NCBI GenBank assembly: GCA_963422415.1
Contig: OY729430.1
Coordinates: 2,294,001-2,358,000 of the forward strand
DNA: 64,000 nt
Source of the DNA: Bin34 sp963422415
Lineage (GTDB): Bacteria; Chloroflexota; Anaerolineae; Caldilineales; Caldilineaceae
Direction of reading: 5' to 3'
The notes under the pieces were generated by a model that made no database searches, had not been told where the DNA came from, and worked only from the letters and a program-made list of their open reading frames with translations. Positions 53,467 to 63,399 of this stretch are shown piece by piece. The position numbers and the translations under genes were made by a program. Each line of letters begins with the position of its first letter. Within the stretch, counting starts at the first letter, position 1.

Positions 53467-54000
53467 ATGCACAGCCCATCCGAACCCAATGCACACCGAC
53501 GGGTGGATTCCCCCAAGGTGATGCTGCCGGGAGACTGGCTTACGGTGAATGGCTTGATACGCCGCGAACAGATGTTGATGCCATCCGCCGACCTGCGGAG
53601 CCGATTGGCGGCGAGTCTGGAAGCGCTGCCCCAGCCGATTCGACGGGAGTTCCCGGGTACTTCGGACCATTGGGTGCTGTTGGGCACCCTCTTGCTGCCG
53701 ACAGTCTTGTTGTATGCCCTGCTGTACGGTTTCTTGGCTTGGATTTGGAATCATCCCTTGGAACTTGCCTACCGATACAGTGGCTGGATACCCAGTATGG
53801 GATCTCAAGCAGTGCAATGGCTGGCTTCCGTTCAGAGCAATCGGCGATCCGGTCTGCTGGAAAGCCTGCAGAATCAGATTTCTCCTTGGGCTTGGCAGGC
53901 GGAGTGGCAATCCGTGCTGCTGTTTTGCGGATTGTCCCTGGTAGCTGCGGAGCTGGCAGCCATTCTACTGCTGCATCGTCTCAAGACCTACAATCTCTAG
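53467..54000 (+). CDS. Small membrane protein downstream of the sigma factor
   Basis: A 177-residue protein. A cytoplasmic N-terminus of ~70 residues, then two hydrophobic segments (LLGTLLLPTVLLYALLYGFLAWIW and VLLFCGLSLVAAELAAILLLH) near the C-terminal half. This frame was preferred over an overlapping 217-codon frame (53421-54074) because only this one has membrane segments and normal composition. Position after the ECF sigma gene suggests an anti-sigma-like partner; there is no zinc-binding H-x3-C-x2-C motif. Its TAG stop at 53998-54000 sits in a CTAG whose reverse complement is the stop of the convergent PHP gene. Confidence 0.6.
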   Translation: MHSPSEPNAHRRVDSPKVMLPGDWLTVNGLIRREQMLMPSADLRSRLAASLEALPQPIRREFPGTSDHWVLLGTLLLPTVLLYALLYGFLAWIWNHPLELAYRYSGWIPSMGSQAVQWLASVQSNRRSGLLESLQNQISPWAWQAEWQSVLLFCGLSLVAAELAAILLLHRLKTYNL

Positions 54001-54731
54001 ACGGAACGCCGTCCCCACATGGGTGGATTGGCATCGTAGGGAAGCAGCTTCTTGCGGTATTTCGCGTACTTTGAAGCGAAATGGGTCCAATAGGGGCCGA
54101 TTTTGCCGAATGGCTGGGCTTGGCGCAAGGCGACCTTGAAACTGGCCGAGGTTGCCTCGAAAGGGGGCATCCACAATCCACATTGCCCCAGTTCGTGCAC
54201 TATATGCGCATCGCTGCCTGCGGTGCAGGGCTTGTCGAACTCCTGGGCCAGAGTCGCTGCCCTCTGATTGTCGGCCGCCCAGAGACAGCGAGAATTCAGA
54301 ACCTCGATCGCGTCCACCCGGCCCGCTATGGCGCGGGCATGGTGCGGCCCCAGCGCCGAGTTGCGGACCCGGTCCACCGGATGGGGCATGCTGACGACAG
54401 CCCCTTGCTCCTCCAAGAGCTCCAGAGTCCGCAAGAGAGGCAGTCCAGGAGGCACTTCTTCTTGGACAAAGTAGGCGATGACTTCGCCGACTTCGGTCCT
54501 GATCTCTTCGCCGACAATGACCCGATCCGGATCGGCATCACGTGCGATCTGGGCTCCTAGTATGCAGTTGTGATCGGTAATGGCAATTCTGTCCAGCCCT
54601 AGGACCCGGGCCCTGTCCAGCAAGAGATGTATCTTGGACAGGGAGTCGTGACTGAAGTGGGTATGACAATGCAGATCCACCTGCCATAGTCCTGCTTCCC
54701 TTTCAGGGGGTTCCCGTTCTTGGCGGAACAT
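53997..54731 (-). CDS. PHP-domain metal-dependent phosphoesterase
   Basis: A 244-residue PHP-family enzyme with the metal ligands DLHCHTHFSHD (~19), AITDHNC, GEEI, SMPHPVD and GSDAHIVHELG. Such proteins hydrolyse phosphate esters or 3',5'-bisphosphates and related compounds (YciV/RnaAM-like group). An extra C-terminal tail after ~195 is rich in Lys and Tyr. The start ATG 54731 is 12 bp downstream of the amidase stop and the gene is last in a four-gene minus-strand operon. Confidence 0.9.
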   Translation of the reverse strand: MFRQEREPPEREAGLWQVDLHCHTHFSHDSLSKIHLLLDRARVLGLDRIAITDHNCILGAQIARDADPDRVIVGEEIRTEVGEVIAYFVQEEVPPGLPLLRTLELLEEQGAVVSMPHPVDRVRNSALGPHHARAIAGRVDAIEVLNSRCLWAADNQRAATLAQEFDKPCTAGSDAHIVHELGQCGLWMPPFEATSASFKVALRQAQPFGKIGPYWTHFASKYAKYRKKLLPYDANPPMWGRRSV

Positions 54732-54743
54732 GGGGTGGACAAC

Positions 54744-56066
54744 CTATTCTGGCAATTTCTGTCCGGACGATAGTTGCAGGCGTTGTGAAATCAGGTGGGA
54801 TGCGCGCAACAACATGCTGTCGTTGAGAAACGCCGCGGTCAGCTGTGCCCCCATCGGCAGCCAGTCCCCGAATCCATTCTGGAACAGCCCCAGCGGCACG
54901 GACGTGACCGGCAGACCACCATGGGTCCACGGCAAGTTCATGACAGGATCGCCAGTGGTGGTGCGGCCTCGGGGGGCGGTCCCTACGGCAGACGGACTGA
55001 TCAGAATGTCAATGTCATGGCTTGACAGGAAGTCAGTCATGGTCTTGCGCCAATCCAGACAGCTTCGCTTGCACTCGACATGGCGCGCTAGGGAGATGCC
55101 TTGGCCTTTTTCTATCAACGCTGCGGTGCGAGGCCGATAGAGATGCCCAAAATCGGCAAACCATTCATGGTGAGCCAAGGCAAACTCATGGGCGATTACG
55201 TCCTGATGCCGTTCATTGAGATCATGGATGCTGTCCAGCGGCAAGTTGACTTCCGTGACATCCCATCCCACGCTCTCCAGCCGGGCGGTAAAACTCCTGA
55301 TTCGGGTTCTGGTGGTTACGTCGGCCTGCTCTGCATAATCGCCGACAATCAGGCCAAACCGCAGCTTCTCCAGATCCTTGTCCGATACATGCGGAAGATT
55401 CATTGTGTGCTCCGCAAAGGTGCGCAGCATCTTCCAGTTCCGGGCAAAGAACCCCATCTGGTCCATGGTTTCGGAGAAAAGGATCACGCCGTCTCGAGAT
55501 GCCAGTCCCAAGGAAGGTTTGAAGCCGCAGACGCCACAAAAGGCCGCGGGCCGGATTACCGATCCCACCGTCTGAGTGCCAATGCCTATGTCAAAGTACC
55601 CAACGGCGACTCCCGCCGCGGACCCACTGCTGGATCCGCCCGGGGTATAGGATGGATGATGGGGGTTGCGCGTGGGGCCCGGCTCGAAGTACGCGAACTC
55701 CGTGGTGGCGGTCTTGGCTATGGGCAGTCCTCCCAACTGCCGCACGCGGGTGACTAGACTGGCTTCTGGTCCATGCCACAAGTGACTGGGCAGAAGACTG
55801 CCGGCCCGTGTTTCAAAGCCATCAACCTGAATGATGTCCTTGACACCCACTACCAGAGACTGCAGCGGTGCCCTTTGCGTCTTGTCCAGCCGGGTCGAGA
55901 AATCCAACCTTGAGGTAGCCAGAATGTCAAACTTGGGCTCCATGGCCTCGATATACGCCGTAAGGCTGCGGTGCCAGGTGGATCCCTCTCTGGCCGCGAG
56001 AGGCCTGTTGTGAGGGTGCAGCAGGGGAGAGCGCCGCCCTGGGTCAAGGTGATCATGCATAGGCAT
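54744..56066 (-). CDS. Amidase-signature family hydrolase
   Basis: A ~440-residue amidase with the Ser-cisSer-Lys triad: Lys in VVGVKDIIQVDG (~80), the signature GGSSSGSAAGVAVG and nucleophile segment GIGTQTVGSVIRPAAFCGV. Family enzymes hydrolyse carboxamides, such as glutamyl-tRNA amide donors or small amides; the substrate is open. GatA is unlikely because the window has no gatB or gatC. ATG 56066 lies about 10 nt after AGGGA. It follows the M16 peptidase by only a few bases. Confidence 0.9.
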   Translation of the reverse strand: MPMHDHLDPGRRSPLLHPHNRPLAAREGSTWHRSLTAYIEAMEPKFDILATSRLDFSTRLDKTQRAPLQSLVVGVKDIIQVDGFETRAGSLLPSHLWHGPEASLVTRVRQLGGLPIAKTATTEFAYFEPGPTRNPHHPSYTPGGSSSGSAAGVAVGYFDIGIGTQTVGSVIRPAAFCGVCGFKPSLGLASRDGVILFSETMDQMGFFARNWKMLRTFAEHTMNLPHVSDKDLEKLRFGLIVGDYAEQADVTTRTRIRSFTARLESVGWDVTEVNLPLDSIHDLNERHQDVIAHEFALAHHEWFADFGHLYRPRTAALIEKGQGISLARHVECKRSCLDWRKTMTDFLSSHDIDILISPSAVGTAPRGRTTTGDPVMNLPWTHGGLPVTSVPLGLFQNGFGDWLPMGAQLTAAFLNDSMLLRASHLISQRLQLSSGQKLPE

Positions 56067-56078
56067 TGGTTCCAATCC

Positions 56079-58994
56079 CTATAGACTGCGGTAGGCCGCA
56101 AAGTGGATCCCTTGTGTATTCGTCGCTTCCTGTATGCTGGTTTCCGATCCCAGCACTACTGTGCGCGCAGTGTCCTGACTCGCAGCCAGCCAATCTGCCA
56201 ACCGCACCATGTCATGGTGGGATGTGTCCAAGATCTCTTGCCGCAATTCGAGACGCAGTTCCTGGGTGGATCCAGTCAGAATCCGCTGCAACGCCACTTC
56301 TCCTTGGGCTCGGGGTTGCAGGTCTTGGTCCAAATCGCCAAAAGTCCCGATCACCAGCTTGTCCAACTCTTGCTGGTCCAGGTTGGCTTGGCGCAGAAAG
56401 TCGGATGTCTTGTCGTAAACATCCAGCGTGCCCCCAACTTGGGGGTCTCGGTAGGAAACGAACGAAAACTGGCTGCTGAAGCGATTGAAACTGCTGGAGC
56501 ACCCATAGGCACCGCCTTGTTCCCGGACCGAACTCCAGAGCCATGCAGTATTGATGAGTCGGGTCGCAACACGAATGGAACCATGGAACTGGAATCCCGA
56601 GGGTTCCAGATTGTAGCTGCGCCCCACGTAGTTTACCGAAGCCGGTATGACAAAGGCCTCGCTGACCGGCGTCGCATCCATGGGCCAATTCCGCCTTTGG
56701 GGGTTTCCGTCCGGTATCTTGGCTAGCAGAGAGGACAAGGAACATGCAAGGGCCCCCTGCTCCGGGCCGGAGCCAATGATGTCGATCAGCATGTTTCCGG
56801 TCTGTATCAGGCGGTTGCGCATGTCCTCCATGATGTTCAGCATGGCAGGCCAGCGCTGTTCAAAATTTTGGACCAGGTCCCGCAAGAACAGCAAGTGGGT
56901 GATACCGCCTGTAATCTCCTCAAGCCAGTCGGTCTCTGACGCTTGTGCACCCAGCCGCGCGCTCACCAGACTGTGACCGCCAGGTATGAGGGCGGCTTCC
57001 ATGGATGCGTGGCTTTGTCGTACCAGCTGCTCTACGCGTGTCTTGTTGTCTAGGCGGGAACGGGTCAGAACGTCGCCCAGCAGCAGGATCATGTCCGGAA
57101 TCTGCGACACCAGACACTTGCTCCCTACATTCAGGTAGGCGACGGAGGCCGGATCGTCATACCGGTGCAAGATCAGGTCTGAAACCCCTATGCCGCCTGT
57201 AAGACGACTGATGCGGCGACTGAAGGTGGCAAAATCCTCCTCGTCGGTTCCCGTTTGCCGCAGAGCCTCTTCAAAGAGATCCAAGTAAGGCAAGTGAGTT
57301 GCCGGCAATGCATGCAGATCAAACATCAATTTTACATAAACAATGCCACTGGTATTGATATCATGGGTGTAGCAGGGCAAGTCCTCGTATGTCCGCAGCT
57401 CGGAAGGGTATGTGGGAGATTCAATCTGCAGGTCCGATCGGGCCAACAAAGGCATGGTGGCCAGAGCCTCGGGAGTATCAGGTCGTCTCTGATACTCCTG
57501 CAGCCATTGGGTGCGTGCAGTCATCTCTGCCCGGGTCTTGACATCCAAGGCGTCCAAGTGAGTGCTGAGGCTATCGGCTTCCTTTTGTCTTGCCCGTTCC
57601 TCCGCCTGTATGTCGGGCACCATGGTGACCGTGGTCCGATGTCCGGTCATGGGCAAGTACTGGAGAATGGGGTCGGTCAGATATCGGGGGTCGGCCAAGG
57701 CCCGCTGCTTGGCCTGCATGAATTTCTCCAGAGATCCTTCTCGGCCGCCTCTCAGCCGCTTGTTGTACAGCAGGCCCGGTGTGGCCGTCATAAGCAGGAA
57801 TAGTCCCTTCGGGAAGGACTGGTTGCTGTATTCACGGAATGAGAATTCGGTGGTGTTGAGTACGGCCTCCACGAGGTCCTGATCAAAGCCACGTCGCGCG
57901 ATGTCCACCAAGGTGTCTTCGATCAGGGTTTTCACGTCCGCGAAGTGCGCGGGAGCGACACTTTCCAGGCCCACGGAGAACACGAATTGACATAGGTTCG
58001 AACTGAAACCGCCAACTCCAATGACGTCGCTGCCCAGGTTGGAGTCTATGAGTGCCTTGTAAAGAGGGGCCGAAGGACTGCCTACCAGACACTGGGAGAG
58101 CAGGCCCAGCTGCATCCGTACTTCGCTTGGTTCTATGGCAGGCAGCAGCCAATTGCAGGTGATGTGCCCCTTGTCCTCGGCGCTCTCCATGGGGGCAAAG
58201 GGAATCTCAAGATGACGTTGGAACTGGCGCAGGGGGAGTGGATTCACGCGGGCAAAGCTGGGATCCCTGTACTGTACGCCAGCCAGTCGCTGGGCCACGA
58301 ACTCCAGACGGACGTCAGGGTCATCGTCCCCGTAGAAAAAGACAACGGCGTTGGAAGGATGGTAATGAGCGGCATGATAACGCTTCAACTCTTCGAATTC
58401 GAGGCCGGGAATCTCTTGGGGCAAACCACCGGAATCGTGGGCATACGGGTGATCGTCGAAGAGACTGGCTCTGGAGTGACGCATCAATTGGGACAGGGGG
58501 GAGGACTGGGCCCCTTTCATTTCGTTGAAAACGACGCCGGCATAGGTCAATTCGTCTTCAGCCGTCAGTTCATAGCGCCAACCTTCCTGTTCGAAAGTCT
58601 CCCGCGTCAGCAACGGATGGAAGACGGAATCCCAATACACATCCGCTAGATTGTAGAAACTCTTGAGATTGAGGCTGGCTACGGGATAGGTCGTGCGGTC
58701 CAGTTCCGTGAAGGCGTTGAGAAATGTATAAAGCGATCCTCGCAACAGCTCCAGAAACGGTTTCTTGAGGGGATATTTCCGAGAACCACATAGAGCCGAG
58801 TGCTCCAAGATGTGCGGCAAGCCCCTTGAATTGTCCACGGGAGTGCGAAAGACGATCCCAAACACCTTGTTCCGATCGTCTGCTTCTACCGAGATCACCT
58901 TGGCTCCCGATTGACAGTGCATGTAATACTTGGCATTGCAATTCAGATCGGGAGAAAACTGTTCTCCCATGAGTTCAAACCCGTTGACAATCAT
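56079..58994 (-). CDS. M16C metallopeptidase (presequence protease/PreP-like)
   Basis: A 971-residue insulinase-family peptidase of the PreP/falcilysin type, built from four similar domains. The inverted zinc motif is HILEH (in GLPHILEHSALCGS, ~60), with the downstream glutamate in VVFNEMKGAQSSP. YPLKKPFLELLRGSLYTFLNAFT is characteristic of the PreP group. These enzymes degrade short unstructured peptides in a closed chamber. No signal peptide, so it is probably cytoplasmic. The ATG at 58994 lies directly after the TAA of the acylase gene, so the two are coupled. Confidence 0.93.
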   Translation of the reverse strand: MIVNGFELMGEQFSPDLNCNAKYYMHCQSGAKVISVEADDRNKVFGIVFRTPVDNSRGLPHILEHSALCGSRKYPLKKPFLELLRGSLYTFLNAFTELDRTTYPVASLNLKSFYNLADVYWDSVFHPLLTRETFEQEGWRYELTAEDELTYAGVVFNEMKGAQSSPLSQLMRHSRASLFDDHPYAHDSGGLPQEIPGLEFEELKRYHAAHYHPSNAVVFFYGDDDPDVRLEFVAQRLAGVQYRDPSFARVNPLPLRQFQRHLEIPFAPMESAEDKGHITCNWLLPAIEPSEVRMQLGLLSQCLVGSPSAPLYKALIDSNLGSDVIGVGGFSSNLCQFVFSVGLESVAPAHFADVKTLIEDTLVDIARRGFDQDLVEAVLNTTEFSFREYSNQSFPKGLFLLMTATPGLLYNKRLRGGREGSLEKFMQAKQRALADPRYLTDPILQYLPMTGHRTTVTMVPDIQAEERARQKEADSLSTHLDALDVKTRAEMTARTQWLQEYQRRPDTPEALATMPLLARSDLQIESPTYPSELRTYEDLPCYTHDINTSGIVYVKLMFDLHALPATHLPYLDLFEEALRQTGTDEEDFATFSRRISRLTGGIGVSDLILHRYDDPASVAYLNVGSKCLVSQIPDMILLLGDVLTRSRLDNKTRVEQLVRQSHASMEAALIPGGHSLVSARLGAQASETDWLEEITGGITHLLFLRDLVQNFEQRWPAMLNIMEDMRNRLIQTGNMLIDIIGSGPEQGALACSLSSLLAKIPDGNPQRRNWPMDATPVSEAFVIPASVNYVGRSYNLEPSGFQFHGSIRVATRLINTAWLWSSVREQGGAYGCSSSFNRFSSQFSFVSYRDPQVGGTLDVYDKTSDFLRQANLDQQELDKLVIGTFGDLDQDLQPRAQGEVALQRILTGSTQELRLELRQEILDTSHHDMVRLADWLAASQDTARTVVLGSETSIQEATNTQGIHFAAYRSL

Positions 58995-61445
58995 TTAGGC
59001 GGTTGTTCCTTCTGGTTCCAGGTAAAGTACAAACTTGGTCACTTCGTCTATGGCTTCCGGAGTGAAGGGCATGGCATGGTATGCCCCTTCGCGCCACATG
59101 CCTATTTGGTCGTCATACATGCGGCTTACCGGATGCCCCGACTGTCCCGTGGAAATCACGGACTCCATGCTGTCCCAGTTGCCAACTTCCATGACGGCGC
59201 GGTAGGTAGGCGCCACAAAGACCAGACCATGGGCAGTTCCCATCGGCGCGGAGGCCAGCATGGGGCTGGTCCCATCGCCTCCAAGAGGAAAGGGCCCTCT
59301 GTTGATCAGTGGCTTCAGAATCCAGACGCTGCCCATAATATGGACGAACCGGATCTGATGGATACGCCCCCAAGCCCATTTGCGGGAGGCCTCGCCCATC
59401 TCGGATCGGATTTGGCTCACGGCCTTGCCTACGGCCGTTCGCACAAAGTCTTCCCGGTTGCGTGGGCGGCCTTGGGCGTCCATACCATACCAGTCTGATG
59501 AATCACGGGTCTGGAGCCATTGCAGGATACAGGCCAGGGCCCCGATTCGATCGTCTGTATCCCTGGCCAAGGGGCTGTAGGACTGTCCCAGATATCTGTC
59601 CTTCAACTCGCCCAACGGGGAGCTGAAGGCTTCGTGCAAGAGAGTGTTGGCAATGTAATGGAATATCAGACCTTCTTCACCACCCACATCCATGCGGAAA
59701 TCCCAACGGGCCAGGGTCTGTTGAGCGTGCCGCTCCCACGGATCGTGGAATTCATACCGAATCAATTCTGGAACCAGTTCCTTGGCAAGCCCACTGAACG
59801 TGTCTTGCTGCAACCTGCACATTTCCACGAAGGAGGGAGAGCGGAATTCCTGCAGTTGGCTCAGTATGCGGTTGGCCCTGAAGCTCAGATCGAAGTCACA
59901 GCCGTACCAGTGATCCCCCTCGTGGGACGTGAGGCGATTGTTGGCGTGCACTAGGTACCCATTGTCCGGATTGTGGCAGGAAGGCAGCTCCTCATAAGGA
60001 ACAAAGGAAGTCCACTCGCCGGCTCCGGTCCACCCGGCATTGGGAACCAAGCCGAGTCCACTGCTGCGGACAGGATGACGTCCTACCAGAGCGTAGCTGA
60101 TATTGTGGGCGGTGTCCGCAAAGGACAGGTTCAGCGAGGGGGTGATCCATTCCCGGAACGCGGCCTCCCCTTCCTGACAGGAACGGGCCTGGAGCAGGGT
60201 TCGGATACAGTGAATGGTGTGCCCAGGGTCATGTCCGGTCCAACGCAGCGAGATCGGCCCTTCTTCCAGATCCGCGATCAGGTCACTAACAATGGGCCCA
60301 TGCCGTGTCTCGCGGATCGTCATAACCATGGGCTCTTCCCGGCCTTTGATCTGGATTTTCTCGGAATGGACCTGAAACTTCTGCCAGCCAGCCTCCGTTT
60401 CGTATTGACCGGGTCGGTCGGGATGCGTTTTTTCAAAATACAGATCCTGAACATCGGTGCAGGCGTTGGTGATGCCCCATGCCAGATGTTCGTTGTGACC
60501 GAAAATCACTCCCGGCGTGCCTGGGAAAATTGCGCCGATGGCATTCAGGTCGGGGCAGGTCAGATGCTGTTCGTACAGTGAGCAAGGTATGGACACCTGC
60601 ATGTGGGGATCATTGCACAGCATCGTGTATCCCAACTTGGTGTGTTTCGTGGATACAACCCAGCAGTTGCTGCCTTGTCCGCCGGCGACTTGGGGGATGA
60701 ATTCCCGTACTCTTTCCAATTCCGCGAGGAGCATCTCGGTAGTTTTCAGGATCTGCGCATCCATTTCAGGAGGAAGCGGATTGACGATGGCCTGGGCATG
60801 GAGTCCCGATCGGTCTTCAAGGTCCGCCACCTTGTCTGGACCCAGTTTCTTGAGCAACAAGAAACGGATCAGTTCCTTCTCCCAGTTCAGACTCATGGTC
60901 CACCCGACAAACTTGGCCAAGCCAAGGCAGTCCGTTGGTGTCCAGGGCTCGGGCTCGAACTGCAACAGACGGAATTCCGCGGCCAGTTTGCCTTTGCGCT
61001 GTCGCATGTACTCGTTGATCCCTTGGCAATACCAGTTTAGAATCTCGATTTCCTCATCCCAGAGCAGGGAGGTTTCTCGTTCTGCACTGCGCCAAATGCC
61101 TAGGGTGCGTATGTATCTGTCAGCTGGCAGCGCCGCTTCTCCGAAAATCTCCGACAGGGTACCCCGCACAATGCGGCGAGTCTGTTCCATCTGCCACATG
61201 CGGTCTTGGGCATGTACGTATCCCTGAGCGCGGAAGAGGTCGGCTTCGCTCTCGGCGTTGATATGGGGAATGCCGTGCCGGTCGCGCTTGACTGTTACCT
61301 TGCCATCCAAACAGGAAAGATTCATCTTTCCCTGGATGTCCGGCACAGGCCGAGTCAAAAGCCAACGATATACGTAGATCAAAAATCCACCTGCGATGAG
61401 CAAGAGGACCAGCAACGCCAATAGAACTGACTGGAAAAGCACCAT
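58995..61445 (-). CDS. Penicillin acylase-family Ntn hydrolase
   Basis: An ~816-residue protein with an N-terminal signal anchor (LLALLVLLLIAGGFLIYVYRW). KRDRHGIPHINAESEADLFRAQGYVHAQDRMWQME is the alpha-subunit motif; the beta-chain catalytic Ser lies in QGSNCWVVS at ~285, where self-cleavage exposes it. NDPHMQ, TPGVIFGHNEHLAWGITN and NNRL further on are family motifs. Such enzymes remove acyl groups from penicillins, acyl-homoserine lactones, aculeacins or related amides; the substrate is unknown. ATG 61445 is chosen over the frame start 61499 because the hydrophobic anchor begins there. First gene of the four-gene hydrolase operon. Confidence 0.92.
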   Translation of the reverse strand: MVLFQSVLLALLVLLLIAGGFLIYVYRWLLTRPVPDIQGKMNLSCLDGKVTVKRDRHGIPHINAESEADLFRAQGYVHAQDRMWQMEQTRRIVRGTLSEIFGEAALPADRYIRTLGIWRSAERETSLLWDEEIEILNWYCQGINEYMRQRKGKLAAEFRLLQFEPEPWTPTDCLGLAKFVGWTMSLNWEKELIRFLLLKKLGPDKVADLEDRSGLHAQAIVNPLPPEMDAQILKTTEMLLAELERVREFIPQVAGGQGSNCWVVSTKHTKLGYTMLCNDPHMQVSIPCSLYEQHLTCPDLNAIGAIFPGTPGVIFGHNEHLAWGITNACTDVQDLYFEKTHPDRPGQYETEAGWQKFQVHSEKIQIKGREEPMVMTIRETRHGPIVSDLIADLEEGPISLRWTGHDPGHTIHCIRTLLQARSCQEGEAAFREWITPSLNLSFADTAHNISYALVGRHPVRSSGLGLVPNAGWTGAGEWTSFVPYEELPSCHNPDNGYLVHANNRLTSHEGDHWYGCDFDLSFRANRILSQLQEFRSPSFVEMCRLQQDTFSGLAKELVPELIRYEFHDPWERHAQQTLARWDFRMDVGGEEGLIFHYIANTLLHEAFSSPLGELKDRYLGQSYSPLARDTDDRIGALACILQWLQTRDSSDWYGMDAQGRPRNREDFVRTAVGKAVSQIRSEMGEASRKWAWGRIHQIRFVHIMGSVWILKPLINRGPFPLGGDGTSPMLASAPMGTAHGLVFVAPTYRAVMEVGNWDSMESVISTGQSGHPVSRMYDDQIGMWREGAYHAMPFTPEAIDEVTKFVLYLEPEGTTA

Positions 61446-61742
61446 AATTGATTCTCGCGAGCCGTGCAAGAGGCATTTCCCGCATTGGCGGAAAATCACT
61501 CTTTTTTCTCCAGCTAAAACGATACACTGAATTCAATGCAGTTGTCCGCAGCGGGCTGCGGGCCGGAAATCGCCATCTACACGCCGCGGAAAAAGACCGC
61601 GTGCCAGCGTTTCGTTTCACAGCGGCCTGACGGAGTCTATTACACCCATCGCCTAGACCAAGGACTTGGGACATTGTCAAACCCGCTCTGTCCCCACCTG
61701 ATTCTAGGGAAAACGGAAACACAAGAACAGGACACAATAAAC

Positions 61743-62057
61743 ATGACTACCAACCTGCCCAAGAAAAAACTCATGCGGAATCCGCACGACAAGGTGATTG
61801 CCGGAGTGTGCGGCGGGATCGCCGACTATCTGCATGCAAATCCTACCTTTGTGCGCATCCTGGCTTTTGTTGTGCTCCTGCTGCCTACATTTGGCACGGG
61901 TCCCTTCCTGTACATTGTGCTTTGGCTGTTCCTGCCCACAGGCACTCAAGCGGCAGGGCGCATGGGGAATCCCATTGTTCAATCCAGGAAACGTGCAGTC
62001 CCACAATCCATCTGTGATGATCAGGAGGGCCAGTCATTGACGAGAAAAGGACCATGA
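61743..62057 (+). CDS. PspC-domain membrane protein
   Basis: A 104-residue protein of the PspC family (phage-shock/envelope-stress). RNPHDKVIAGVCGGIADYLHANPTFVRILAFVVLLLP contains the family motif and a membrane segment; a second hydrophobic stretch (FGTGPFLYIVLWLFLP) follows. The C-terminal ~35 residues are charged. ATG 61743 was chosen because the family motif starts soon after and the upstream 69 codons look non-coding. Bacterial PspC domains sense or signal membrane stress; no psp operon is nearby. Confidence 0.85.
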   Translation: MTTNLPKKKLMRNPHDKVIAGVCGGIADYLHANPTFVRILAFVVLLLPTFGTGPFLYIVLWLFLPTGTQAAGRMGNPIVQSRKRAVPQSICDDQEGQSLTRKGP

Positions 62058-62061
62058 CGTA

Positions 62062-62082
62062 TTTCCTGCCACTGGCAGGAAA
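62062..62082. terminator. Bidirectional terminator-like hairpin
   Basis: TTTCCTGCC (62062-62070) and GGCAGGAAA (62074-62082) form a 9-bp stem with an ACT loop, bounded by T-runs on one side and A-runs on the other. It lies 4 bp after the PspC stop, between convergent genes, so it could terminate both strands. Confidence 0.6.
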
Positions 62083-62120
62083 GTGGATGTGGAGGCTTGG
62101 TGGCGCGCAGGGCGCGCGGG

Positions 62121-62912
62121 TCAAGGCAAGAGAGGACGGGAGGTCGGGGACGGCGGCCGATTCGGGGGAGTCTCAGAGGTTGAACCGCTCTCTTCGATCT
62201 TGCTGATTACTTCTTGCAGGACTTGAATACGAGCGAATCTTTTGGTTTCCGCAGCGATTACGGTCCAAGGAGCTTCAGGGGAATGGGTAAGACGAAACAT
62301 GTCCGCGATCGCAATTTCATATTCCTTGCGTTTGCTACGGTTGCGCCAGTCCTCTTCGGTCAGCTTCCAAGCCCGCAAAGGATCGTGGGCCCGCCGGTCA
62401 AAACGTCTTTGTTGCTCTGCCAACGAAATGTGCAGGAAAAACTTGAGCAGCAGAGTCCCTTCCATGACCAGCAGTTTCTCGAAAAGCCGGATTCCTTCAA
62501 AGGCCCGTTGCCATTCCACTGGCTGACAGAAGTTTTCCACCCTTTCCACCAGCACTCTGCCGTACCAGGTGCGATCCAGAATGCACATGCCACCCCGCCC
62601 CGGAATCGCGGGCCAGAAACGCCACAGAAAATGATGTCTCTTGTCTCGAGAGGAGGGAGATTGGTACTGGTGTACCTTGTAGTGGCGCGGGTCAAGAGGG
62701 TCCACCAGCCGCCGTATACATCCACCCTTGCCGGCCGCGTCCCAGCCTTCAAACAGAATCAGCAAGGGAGAACCCAACTGGCCTCCCAACTGGCCCCCCC
62801 GCTGCAGTCTCAGGTGCAGAAACCTAGCTTGCAATTCCGAGAGTTGCCTTTCATATTTTGATTTTCCCAGCCTTTGGGACAAGTCCGCGTCCGCGAGTGC
62901 GGGAATCTTCAT
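62121..62912 (-). CDS. ppk2: Polyphosphate kinase 2
   Basis: A ~263-residue PPK2-family nucleoside phosphotransferase that uses polyphosphate to phosphorylate nucleotides. Walker A is EGWDAAGKGGCIRRL (~65), the lid/substrate region DPRHYKVHQYQSPSSRDKRHHFLWRFW, Walker B DRTWYGRVLVERVE, and the WKLTEEDWRNRSK conserved helix. The single-domain length fits the class I/III type rather than two-domain PAP enzymes. ATG 62912 is chosen because the upstream stretch lacks family features; the frame stays open far upstream to 63578. AMP versus ADP specificity cannot be told by eye. An adjacent 12-bp direct repeat gives GGQLGGQLG near the Walker A motif. Confidence 0.9.
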   Translation of the reverse strand: MKIPALADADLSQRLGKSKYERQLSELQARFLHLRLQRGGQLGGQLGSPLLILFEGWDAAGKGGCIRRLVDPLDPRHYKVHQYQSPSSRDKRHHFLWRFWPAIPGRGGMCILDRTWYGRVLVERVENFCQPVEWQRAFEGIRLFEKLLVMEGTLLLKFFLHISLAEQQRRFDRRAHDPLRAWKLTEEDWRNRSKRKEYEIAIADMFRLTHSPEAPWTVIAAETKRFARIQVLQEVISKIEESGSTSETPPNRPPSPTSRPLLP

Positions 62913-63399
62913 CGCTTGAGTTGCCTCTTGTATTGCGGCAGGGTCCAGCACTGGATCTGGAGACGTTTCCACTCCATTGTAAAGGAATGTGTGTGCCTCT
63001 GTCCTAGAATATGCAGGGATCGCATGCCGCGCAGGCATGTGGATTGCCCACTGGGACCTAGACCGAGGATCTACCGTCCTGACAAGCCATCCATTGAGAG
63101 TTTCGGGCGGCTGCAAGTCGACTGGAGCGTAGAGAATCCGTTCGGGCATGCTCCGGCCCGTGTAAAGAAACACTCCAGTGTGCCTGCATCCGTCACACGC
63201 ACCGCAAAGTGGTAACACTCCGCGCCAAACAGCTGCGGACCTTGGACAGACACATCGGGGCTCTCGCCCGCAAGCGACCCAATTTCCTGCGGTATGAAAC
63301 AGGCTGTGAGATGCACAACCCAGTGGGTACACGTACCTGCGCGTCCTTTCCAGAAAAGAAACAGGTGCGTGCATGGCCCGGGCCGGATGGGAAGGATTT
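62913..63399 (-). other. Region upstream of ppk2, nothing recognised
   Basis: About 490 bp. The ppk2 frame stays open through it but the sequence (rich in Arg, Pro, Cys) does not look like a conserved domain. I see no other gene, tRNA or regular repeat. It separates ppk2 from the fibronectin-like fragment at the edge. Confidence 0.4.

Noticed and set aside
53421..54074. Alternative 217-codon plus-strand frame overlapping the small membrane-protein gene
   Set aside because: Gly/Pro/Ser-rich without membrane segments; the frame at 53467 is more plausible.
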